DNA of 64,000 bases from Mesorhizobium liriopis (lineage in GTDB: Bacteria > Pseudomonadota > Alphaproteobacteria > Rhizobiales > Rhizobiaceae), in the NCBI RefSeq assembly GCF_024053505.1, contig NZ_JAMXQS010000001.1, positions 1 through 64,000 on the forward strand, in the 5' to 3' direction. Shown in pieces: positions 1 through 7,051 of this stretch (position 1 is the stretch's first letter; each line of letters opens with the position of its first letter). Below the pieces are notes generated by a model. The model was not told where the DNA came from and did no database searches. It saw only the letters and a program-made list of their open reading frames with translations. A program made the translations under genes and the position numbers.

Positions 1-1
1 C

Positions 2-142
2 CAGTTCGTCGTGCTCTGCAAGGCCGACGGCTTCTATAAAGGCCTCTTCATGGTCGAGAAAACATTCAGCAAGGACGACATCAACCGTATCGCCAACGGA
101 ACCGTCGAGCTGTTCATGAATGGGTATAGAGCACGAGGGTGA
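2..142 (+). CDS. C-terminal end of a CDS, possibly a TetR/AcrR-family regulator (partial)
   Basis: An open frame enters from the left edge and ends at TGA 140-142, giving about 46 residues rich in hydrophobic and aromatic positions (FYKGLFMVEKTFSKDDIN, ELFMNGY). The pattern of an aromatic-rich helix followed by a final amphipathic helix resembles the ligand-binding C-terminus of TetR-type repressors, but the diagnostic N-terminal HTH lies outside the window. The suhB-like gene downstream is convergent. The family assignment is an inference; the existence of a coding end is fairly likely. Confidence 0.45.
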   Translation, partial: QFVVLCKADGFYKGLFMVEKTFSKDDINRIANGTVELFMNGYRARG

Positions 143-180
143 AACAAGGGGGCGGTGAGACGTCGGGGTTTCGCGTGACC

Positions 181-984
181 TCAGCGTGCCTCGGGCAGCG
201 GCTTGGTTAGCTGCTTCATCAGCGCCTGATGAATGTGCTCGTTGCCGGCAACGATCGAGCCCGACTCGAACATGGTCTGCCCACCGTTCTTGTCCGACAC
301 GTAGCCGCCCGCCTCGCGCACGAGCAGGATGCCGGCCGCCACATCCCAAGGGGATAGCGGCTCTTCCCAGAACCCGTCCATGCGGCCCGCGGCCACCCAT
401 GACAGGTCGAGCGCCGCGCAGCCCAGACGGCGGATACCGATCGCTTCACCCATGACATTGCGCAATTCGACGAGGTAATGGCCGTGGCGCTTGCGCCCGA
501 GATGCGGGATGCCGGTGCCGATCACCGCTTCCGCCATGGTCTTGCGCGCGGCGACACGAATGCGCCGGTCGTTGAAGAAGGCGCCGCCGCCGCGTTCGGC
601 GGTGTAAAGCTCGTCCATGGCCGGGTTATAAACCACGGCCGCCACGATCTGCCCCTGACGCTCGAGCGCGATCGAGATCGCGAAGACAGGCAGGCCGTGG
701 AGGAAGTTGGTGGTGCCATCGAGCGGATCGACGATCCAGCGGTGCTGGTCGTCGTCACCGACGATCTCGCCGCGCTCTTCCATCAAAAAACCATAGCCGG
801 GACGCGCGCGCGACAGTTCGGTGAACAGGATCTGCTCGGCCTTGTGGTCGGCCTGGCTGACGAAATCGCCGGGACCCTTCAGCGAGACCTGGAGATTCTG
901 CACCTCGCCGAAGTCGCGATTCAAGGAGCGCCCCGCCTTGCGGGCGGCTTCGACCATTGTGTGGAGCAGTGCCGAACGGGCCAT
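181..984 (-). CDS. suhB: Inositol monophosphatase family protein (SuhB-like)
   Basis: A 267-residue protein with the full IMPase signature: E69-E70, DPLDGTTNF at 86-94 (metal ligands D86 and D89) and the C-terminal SPWDVAAG motif with D214. These are the Mg2+/Li+-binding residues of the family, which hydrolyses inositol-1-phosphate and related phosphate monoesters; in bacteria SuhB also affects rRNA transcription. Length matches the family (about 265). It starts at ATG 984 and lies upstream of and co-directional with efp on the minus strand. Substrate choice (inositol phosphate against 3'-phosphoadenosine phosphate) cannot be settled from motifs, so the symbol is a family-level call. Confidence 0.9.
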   Translation of the reverse strand: MARSALLHTMVEAARKAGRSLNRDFGEVQNLQVSLKGPGDFVSQADHKAEQILFTELSRARPGYGFLMEERGEIVGDDDQHRWIVDPLDGTTNFLHGLPVFAISIALERQGQIVAAVVYNPAMDELYTAERGGGAFFNDRRIRVAARKTMAEAVIGTGIPHLGRKRHGHYLVELRNVMGEAIGIRRLGCAALDLSWVAAGRMDGFWEEPLSPWDVAAGILLVREAGGYVSDKNGGQTMFESGSIVAGNEHIHQALMKQLTKPLPEAR

Positions 985-1068
985 GGGAAACTCTCAGTGA
1001 TCTCAAAATGACTGCGGCCGGAAAGCGTAAGACACGCTCGCCGGCCGCGCTCAGTCTCGAAGCAAAAA

Positions 1069-1635
1069 TCAGTCTGCGCGGCGCAGATAGGTCAGCTCAT
1101 TGGTGTCGACGATGATGCGTTCGCCCGACTCGATGAAAGGCGGCACCAGGACGCGGATGCCATTTTCGAGTACGGCGGGCTTATAGGAAGACGCCGCCGT
1201 CTGGCCCTTCACAACAGGATCGGCCTGATCAATGCGCAGCGTCACCTGATCGGGCAGCTTGATGCCGATCGGACGCTCGTCATAAAGTTCCACCGTCACC
1301 GTCATGCCGTCCTGCAGGAACGCCGCGCGGTCGCCGACGAAATCCTTCTGCAGTTCGAGCTGCTCATAGGAATCATTGTCCATGAACACCAGCGCTTCGC
1401 CCTGCTCGTAGAGGAAATTGAAATCCTTCTGCTCGAGGCGCACACGCTCGACGGTCTCCGCCGAGCGGAAGCGCTCGTTGAGCTTGGTGCCGTTGATGAG
1501 GTTCTTGAGCTCGACCTGGTTGTAGGCACCGCCCTTGCCGGGCTTCACCGCATTTGTCTTCACCGCTACCCAAAGCCCGCCATCGTGTTCGATGACGTTG
1601 CCGGGACGGATTTCGTTGCCGTTGATCTTGGCCAT
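1069..1635 (-). CDS. efp: Translation elongation factor P
   Basis: A 188-residue protein with the three-beta-barrel EF-P layout. The loop KPGKGGA carries K34, the residue that enters the peptidyl-transferase centre and is lysylated or otherwise modified in many bacteria. EF-P relieves ribosome stalling at polyproline, relevant here because TolA (19114) and the 39638 protein are proline-rich. I chose ATG 1635 ([13 protein letters not shown]) because it gives the canonical length; an upstream extension of 23 residues in frame has no family counterpart. No epmA or epmB gene is in the window. Confidence 0.97.
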   Translation of the reverse strand: MAKINGNEIRPGNVIEHDGGLWVAVKTNAVKPGKGGAYNQVELKNLINGTKLNERFRSAETVERVRLEQKDFNFLYEQGEALVFMDNDSYEQLELQKDFVGDRAAFLQDGMTVTVELYDERPIGIKLPDQVTLRIDQADPVVKGQTAASSYKPAVLENGIRVLVPPFIESGERIIVDTNELTYLRRAD

Positions 1636-1764
1636 GGGTTTGCTTTTCGTGGATTCAGGGAGCCGACTGGCCGGGCCAGCAGCGATGGCCGCGCCTTCCC
1701 ACAAAACGGACGCAGAGGCAAGCGTGAGGCGTCGGGCAGCGATCGTCAGGGGTGGAGATCGAAG

Positions 1765-2724
1765 TCAGCGCAATCGGTTGGCGCGTTCGAGCGCGACTTT
1801 CTGCTCGTCCATGGTCATGCCGTCGAGAAGGTCTTCGAGCACGCTGTCGCGCAGGCCTGCACGGCGCGCGAGGAAATACCAGGACGCCGCCGTGCTGTTG
1901 TCGGGCTCCGTGCCGATGCCGGTCATATAGAGCTTGGCGAGCCGGGCCTGTGCTGCCGGATTTCCGCCAAGGGCCGCGAGGCGCAGCCACATGAACCCGG
2001 CATCCTCGTCCTTGACGCCGGTGCGGCCTTCGACCAGTTGGGTGCCGAGGTCGAGCTGGGCTGAATCGTAGTTCTGGCGGGCGGCGCGCAGAAGCCAGCG
2101 CTGCGCCTCCTTCGGGTCCTGCTTCACGCCGCCCAGGCCCGATTGGCTGAACTGGGCCATCGCATATTCGGCGTCCGCCAATCGCGCTTCCGCCGCGCGG
2201 CGATAATAGGGGACGGCCTTTTCAAGGCCCGCTTCGCCGGGTTCCTGCTGCACGATCATCTGCGCGAAGTTGAACTGCGCCATGCGGTTGCCGGCTTCCG
2301 CTGCCGCCTGCATCAGGGCGTAGGCGGTCTTGGCGTCCTTCGGCATGAAGCGGCCGTCGAGCAGCATCAGCGCGTACTGGAACTGTGCTTCGGGAATGCC
2401 CTGCTCGGCGGCCTTGGCATACCATTTGGCCGCTTCCGCCTCGTCGCGCTTGCGCCCCAGGCCTTGCGCGAGAATCTCGGCGACCAGCGTTTGTGCTGCC
2501 GGATCGCCGTTCTGTGCGCGGGGCAAAGCGAGGTTAAAGGCCGTGATGTAGAGGCCGCGCTGGAAGGCGCCGTACGCCTGGTCCGAGCCGCGCGCGCCGA
2601 AGCGGTCCGGATTCACCTTGTCGCCGATCACGCTGTTGGCACGGCCCCCATCGGCTGCGAAAGCGGGCAGCGAAACTGTCGAAGCAACGAATGCGAAAGC
2701 GAGAAGGGCGAAACGGATCCTCAT
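1765..2724 (-). CDS. Secreted Sel1-like/TPR repeat protein
   Basis: A 319-residue protein starting with a clear Sec signal peptide (hydrophobic core about 5-20, cleavage after AFA near residue 24), followed by successive Sel1-like repeats of about 36 residues containing the A..YR.AAE / G....LA.LY pattern (for example AAKWYAKAAEQG, AVPYYRRAAEA, AQRWLLRAARQ, GFMWLRLAALGG, AASWYFLARRAG). Sel1 arrays are solenoid scaffolds for protein-protein contacts. Its start overlaps the stop of the ThiE-like gene by 4 nt, so the two are translationally coupled. The exact role is unknown; a periplasmic scaffold is the best guess. Confidence 0.85.
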   Translation of the reverse strand: MRIRFALLAFAFVASTVSLPAFAADGGRANSVIGDKVNPDRFGARGSDQAYGAFQRGLYITAFNLALPRAQNGDPAAQTLVAEILAQGLGRKRDEAEAAKWYAKAAEQGIPEAQFQYALMLLDGRFMPKDAKTAYALMQAAAEAGNRMAQFNFAQMIVQQEPGEAGLEKAVPYYRRAAEARLADAEYAMAQFSQSGLGGVKQDPKEAQRWLLRAARQNYDSAQLDLGTQLVEGRTGVKDEDAGFMWLRLAALGGNPAAQARLAKLYMTGIGTEPDNSTAASWYFLARRAGLRDSVLEDLLDGMTMDEQKVALERANRLR

Positions 2725-3425
2725 TCGTCGTCAAGCGCCTCGTCCAAGTCTTCATCTGAAGTCTCTTCCGTGCCCTCGGTCAATGCAGGCGCTTCATCGA
2801 GAATGGCGTTGGCGCGGGTGATTGCCTCACGCGGGTCCTTGCCCTCGCCGAATACGGCCGCTCCCAGCGCCACGAATTCCGCGCCGGTTTCGGCAACGAG
2901 GCGCACGCTTTCGACATCCGAACCGGCTGCGACGATGGCCGGTACCTCGATCATCTCCGCCCACCACTGGCCGAGCGAAAGGTTGCGCGGGTGCGGCTCG
3001 GGTTTCTCGTCATAGCCGAAGCGACCGAAGAAGATGTAGTCGGGCCGCTCCTCGCCGAGATCGAGCGCATCGTCCCGCGTCTTGGCACCACCAGCACCCA
3101 CCGCGATCTTGCCCTCGAAACGTTCGATGGCCTCGGCCAGCTCTTCCTTCTTGCCTTCGATATGGATGCCATCGACATCGAGACGGCCGGCAATGCGCGT
3201 GTCGCCTGCCACGATAACGGCGGCACCCCGAGACTGCGCGAGCGAGACGAGCGGCGCGGCCGCCTCCTGAAAGCGGTCGGCTCCGAGATCGCCCTGCGGC
3301 AGGATCACGGAGGCCACATCCCCGCCTTCGAGCGCCGCTTCCAGGCGCGCGGGCAGGTCAGGGCCTGACAGGCCGACAGGCGCGACGAGGACGATGCGGC
3401 AGCGATTGGGTAGCGTGGCGTTCAT
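2721..3425 (-). CDS. Thiamine phosphate synthase-like protein (ThiE family, divergent)
   Basis: A 234-residue protein with the TIM-barrel order of the ThiE/TenI family: DGIHIEGKKEEL (residue region about 84-95, matching the GVHLG segment), IAVGAGGAKTRDDAL, PDYIFFGRFGYDEKPEP (matching the DY...G....T.TK segment) and a terminal VALGAAVFG phosphate-binding loop. Family members join hydroxymethylpyrimidine diphosphate to thiazole phosphate. The key T.TK and GG motifs are altered here (FGYDEKPEP), so this may be one of the rhizobial ThiE paralogues without proven activity. It ends with a very acidic tail and is coupled to the Sel1 gene. No other thiamine genes are nearby. Confidence 0.75.
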   Translation of the reverse strand: MNATLPNRCRIVLVAPVGLSGPDLPARLEAALEGGDVASVILPQGDLGADRFQEAAAPLVSLAQSRGAAVIVAGDTRIAGRLDVDGIHIEGKKEELAEAIERFEGKIAVGAGGAKTRDDALDLGEERPDYIFFGRFGYDEKPEPHPRNLSLGQWWAEMIEVPAIVAAGSDVESVRLVAETGAEFVALGAAVFGEGKDPREAITRANAILDEAPALTEGTEETSDEDLDEALDDE

Positions 3426-3612
3426 GCGGACCTAGCGGATTCTCAGGCGTGTGCTCTTGCGAGCGGATCATGTTGTCTTTGCGGCGAGGGCGGGCCCGGC
3501 ACAAGGGGAATGATGGTCGAGACAAGCAGGGCCGCATTGCCATTATCACTTCCCATTCCTGCACTCACACCATTCCCTCGCCAAACCCCAACCCGCCCGC
3601 TAAGACACGCTC

Positions 3613-4389
3613 GTGCTTCACCCTCTGCTCTACGATCCCTTCTTTTATCTCGTCGCCATTCCGTCCGTCATGCTCGTGGGCCTTTCCAAAGGTGGATTTG
3701 GCGGTGCGGCCGGGTTTGTCGGGGTGCCATTGATGGCGTTGGTGATACCGCCCGTACAGGCGGCGGCGATCCTGCTCCCCATTCTCGTGCTGATGGACCT
3801 CGTTTCGCTCTGGACGTGGCGCGGAGTCTATGACCGGCAGACGCTTCTCTTCATGCTGCCGGGTTCGATCATCGGCATCCTCATCGGCTGGTGGTTCGCC
3901 GCGGCCGTGACGGAAGACGCGGTGCGGCTGATCGTCGGTGCGGTTGCCATCGTCTTTGTCGGCCGCTGGGTCTGGCAGCGTTTGCGTCATGGGGCCGAGC
4001 CGCCGCCGGCTGAGCCGAACCGCGCGCAGGGCGGCTTCTGGGGCGCGGTCGCGGGCTTCACGAGTTTCGTGGCCCATGTGGGCGGCCCGCCTTTTCAGGT
4101 CTATGCGATGCCGCTGCGCTTTTCGCCGGCGCTCTTCACCGGCACCAGCGTCATCTTCTTTGCCGTCACCAACGCCATCAAGCTCGTGCCTTATTTCCTG
4201 CTCGGGCAGTTCGACCGCACCAACCTGGCAGCCTCCGCCGTTCTCATGCCGCTGGCGCCGGTTTTCACGCTTCTCGGCGCCTGGCTCGTCCGGCGGATGC
4301 GGCCGGAAATCTTCTATCCCTTCACCTATGCGACGGTAGCCATCGTCGCGGTCAAGCTCGTCTGGGACAGCGTCGCCGTGCTTTTTTGA
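3613..4389 (+). CDS. TauE/SafE-family sulfite or organoanion exporter
   Basis: A 258-residue integral membrane protein with about eight hydrophobic segments and the family hallmark glycine-rich SKGGFGGAAGFVGVPL near residues 18-33 and a second half-repeat VGGPPFQVYAMPLRFSPALFTGTSVIFFAVTNAIK. The two-repeat organisation is typical of TauE/SafE transporters, which export sulfite, sulfoacetate or other organic anions. Translation starts at GTG 3613. It stands alone, divergent from the ThiE-like gene and followed by opgC. Substrate is not predictable from sequence. Confidence 0.88.
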   Translation: MLHPLLYDPFFYLVAIPSVMLVGLSKGGFGGAAGFVGVPLMALVIPPVQAAAILLPILVLMDLVSLWTWRGVYDRQTLLFMLPGSIIGILIGWWFAAAVTEDAVRLIVGAVAIVFVGRWVWQRLRHGAEPPPAEPNRAQGGFWGAVAGFTSFVAHVGGPPFQVYAMPLRFSPALFTGTSVIFFAVTNAIKLVPYFLLGQFDRTNLAASAVLMPLAPVFTLLGAWLVRRMRPEIFYPFTYATVAIVAVKLVWDSVAVLF

Positions 4390-4531
4390 ACGGGTCGTTC
4401 ATGCTGAAGTCATGATGCTGTCGTAGAAAGGTTACGCGTTCGCCGAGTCGGAACGAATCCCGGCGTGACCACATTGTACGGGCTGCCGGTGTTCCGGCGG
4501 GCAGCCCCTCCAGCGTCTCGGCACGGAACTC

Positions 4532-5671
4532 ATGCAGCAACACAGCCTGCAGCAGCGCGAAACGCGGATCGATCTGTTCCGTGCGCTCTGTCTCATCACG
4601 ATCTTCATCAACCACGTGCCGGGGAATGTCTTCGAGATGTTCACGCACCGGAATTTCGGCTTTTCCGATTCGGCGGAAGCCTTCGTGCTGATGTCGGGTA
4701 TCGCTGCCGGCATGGTCTATGGTCCGCGCTTCGAGCCGGGCCGCCGGATCGCGTCTTGGGTGCGCGCATGGAAGCGGGCAGGGCGCCTTTACGTGACGCA
4801 TATTGCGACCACCGTCGGCTCGCTCGCGATCTTCGCGGGCGTCGCGCTCTATACGCAGCGGCCGATGTTGTTGAACCAGCTGAACATCGACACGCTGGTC
4901 GACAACACGCCGGCAGCCCTCGTCGGCCTTGCCACCATGGGTCACCAGATCGGCTACAACAATATCCTGTCGCTTTACGTTGTCCTGATGCTGCTTTTGC
5001 CGCTGATGCTGTTTATCGGCAAACGCTCGATCCCGCTGATGCTTTCGCTGTCGGTCGCCGTCTGGCTCGCGGCCGGCCTTTATCAAGTGGCGCCGCGCGA
5101 CTTCCCGCGCGAGGGCGTGTGGTTCCTCAACCCGCTGTCTTGGCAGCTGCTGTTCGCATTGGGCGTGGCTGGTGCTATGCTCGCCAAGCGCCCGGAGGGT
5201 TTGAAGCTGCCACGGTGGAGCCTGTGGGCGGCTGGCGCCTATCTTCTGTTCGCACTGGTCTGGGTGAAGTGGCCGCTGTGGGGCCTCGAAACCAAGGCTG
5301 GGCTGCCGCTCGTCATCGCGGGTTTCGACAAGACTTATGAGTCTTTGCCGCGCCTTCTGCACGTGCTGGCGATTGCGGCACTGATCTTCTCGCTGAAGCC
5401 CATCCTGCGCTTCACCAAAGTGTCCTATGACCATCCGCTCGCCGTGATGGGCCGTCACTCACTGCCGGTCTTCGTGTCGGGCACGCTGCTTGCGATGCTG
5501 GCCCAGACGGTACGCTGGGTGTCTGCGCCGAGCAACATGCTCGATGCGGTGCTCGTCATCGGCGGCGTGCTGCTGCAGTTCGGTGTGGCTTACGCACTGG
5601 AGGCCTTCAAGAAGCTCGAAAGCGCTGGCAAGCCGAAAGCGCCGGCACTTCAGCCTGTCGTCGGCGCCTGA
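4532..5671 (+). CDS. opgC: OpgC-family membrane acyltransferase (osmoregulated glucan succinylation)
   Basis: A 379-residue multi-spanning protein. The N-terminal motif RIDLFRALCLITIFINHVPG followed by FSDSAEAFVLMSG is characteristic of OpgC, the acyltransferase-3-like inner-membrane enzyme that adds succinyl groups to periplasmic glucans. About ten transmembrane helices follow, and the C-terminal tail is basic. It begins at ATG 4532 and its last 22 bases overlap the 3' end of acvB on the opposite strand. No opgGH is in the window. The OpgC domain is clear; the exact acyl donor and acceptor are inferred from the family. Confidence 0.87.
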   Translation: MQQHSLQQRETRIDLFRALCLITIFINHVPGNVFEMFTHRNFGFSDSAEAFVLMSGIAAGMVYGPRFEPGRRIASWVRAWKRAGRLYVTHIATTVGSLAIFAGVALYTQRPMLLNQLNIDTLVDNTPAALVGLATMGHQIGYNNILSLYVVLMLLLPLMLFIGKRSIPLMLSLSVAVWLAAGLYQVAPRDFPREGVWFLNPLSWQLLFALGVAGAMLAKRPEGLKLPRWSLWAAGAYLLFALVWVKWPLWGLETKAGLPLVIAGFDKTYESLPRLLHVLAIAALIFSLKPILRFTKVSYDHPLAVMGRHSLPVFVSGTLLAMLAQTVRWVSAPSNMLDAVLVIGGVLLQFGVAYALEAFKKLESAGKPKAPALQPVVGA

Positions 5672-7041
5672 CCGAGACGCGTCTTGAGTGCCTGATAAAG
5701 GCGGTCCGCCAGCGCGTCGTAGTCGCCGTCGAAGTGGTGCCCGCCTTCCGTCTTGATCAGTTCCATGCCTTTGAGGCGTGGGTCGGTGCAGGCGGTCAGG
5801 TCTTCGTCCTCGCCATAGATGCAGACGACACGCTCGAGCGGGATCTTGCGAATTTCGGGCACGACCTCGTAGTCGCCACCGATGCCGAGCCAGCCTCCGA
5901 CGGTGACCTGGAACGTCGTCGTTTCCTCCGTGCCGAGCAGCGCCACCATGCGGATACGATGCTTGATGGCATCGGGCAGATATTGCCAGGCGAAGGGAAA
6001 AGTATCGGCGCCGAAAGAGTAACCGTAAACCGCGACAGGCAGCTTGCCTGACGGATCGGCCATCTTGATCATCGCCTCCGCATCGCGTGCGATCTCCTGC
6101 GGCGTGCGCACGTTCCAGAAGTAGCGCAGCGAGTCGACGCCGATCACATGCAGGCCCTTTTCCGCCAGCGCATCGCCGATCGTCTTGTCGAGATCGCGCC
6201 AGCCGCCATCGCCTGAATAGAAGAGCACGACCGCTTCCGGCCGGCCGTCGGAAGGAATATCCACGATGGGCAGGGCGCCGGAAGTGGCGTCGTCATCCGC
6301 CAGTTCGACCACGCGGCTCACGGCATCCGTTTCGCGCTTCTTGTTGTCGGGTTCGACGGTGTTCACGGCAAAGAACGAGCCGCTGGGCGCTTCGCCTGAG
6401 GCGAGGCCTGTCATGCTTTGCGCGGAGAGCAGGGTCGCATTCTCGGGCAGCGGGGCATCGAGCGCATAGGAGAACTGGCTGTCTTCGACCTTGGTCGCTT
6501 TCGCGCCTTCGCAGACGGGCAGGCGTGTATCGAGCGTCTGTGCCGGGTCGAGCGCGACCGCGCCGCCAAGCGTCGCGGGCGGGGCGTCTGCAAGTGCCGC
6601 ATAGGCGAGCGTGCCGCCTTCGCCGCGTCCGACCACGACCGGATGGAAATAGGAATTGCCGCCGATGGTGCGGAGTGCTTCCTTGGCGAGCAGTTCGAGG
6701 TCCGAGCCCAGATAAAGGCACTCGCCATCATCCGCGTCGAGCTTCTCGCGCCAGTCTTCGAGATCGACGGGCAGCACCGCCATACCTTCCGCACGCAGGC
6801 GATCGCCGAAGCGCGTGTCGCGCGGCGACAGTCCGCCACGGTCGGAAATCTGGATCACCAAGCCCTTGGGCTCGCCACGTCGCGGAAGGAGAACGGGAAT
6901 GTCGAGCAGCCGCTCGGCGGTGACGCGCGCCGGCGGGTTGCTGTCGGCGATGGCCTGACCGGCATAGTAGCCGCCAGCTGCCACGCCCGCGCTCAGGACA
7001 AGCCCAAGCGCCGTACCGGCCAGAATGCGCCAGCTCACCAT
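5650..7041 (-). CDS. acvB: AcvB/VirJ-family periplasmic protein, probable lysyl-phosphatidylglycerol hydrolase
   Basis: A 463-residue protein with an N-terminal signal/anchor (about 5-30) and two tandem alpha/beta-hydrolase-like halves: the first has VVGRGEGGTLAYAA, the second the serine-nucleophile elbow VYGYSFGADTFPF and a late GGHHFDGDY histidine. This is the AcvB (AtvA) layout; VirJ corresponds to the second half. Published work on Agrobacterium AcvB reports cleavage of lysyl-phosphatidylglycerol, counteracting LpiA/MprF. That matches its position 10 bases downstream of lpiA in the same operon, as in the lpiA-atvA acid-tolerance operon of Rhizobium tropici. Confidence 0.9.
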   Translation of the reverse strand: MVSWRILAGTALGLVLSAGVAAGGYYAGQAIADSNPPARVTAERLLDIPVLLPRRGEPKGLVIQISDRGGLSPRDTRFGDRLRAEGMAVLPVDLEDWREKLDADDGECLYLGSDLELLAKEALRTIGGNSYFHPVVVGRGEGGTLAYAALADAPPATLGGAVALDPAQTLDTRLPVCEGAKATKVEDSQFSYALDAPLPENATLLSAQSMTGLASGEAPSGSFFAVNTVEPDNKKRETDAVSRVVELADDDATSGALPIVDIPSDGRPEAVVLFYSGDGGWRDLDKTIGDALAEKGLHVIGVDSLRYFWNVRTPQEIARDAEAMIKMADPSGKLPVAVYGYSFGADTFPFAWQYLPDAIKHRIRMVALLGTEETTTFQVTVGGWLGIGGDYEVVPEIRKIPLERVVCIYGEDEDLTACTDPRLKGMELIKTEGGHHFDGDYDALADRLYQALKTRLGQAPTTG

Positions 7042-7051
7042 GCTCTCTTCC

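Noticed and set aside
4352-5458. Long open frame antisense to opgC (also similar ones antisense to purA, serA, acyl-CoA synthetase and rpoH regions)
   Set aside because: High-GC coding DNA gives long antisense frames; these have biased composition (His/Arg/Asp-rich), no family motifs, and the opposite strand carries clearly recognisable enzymes.
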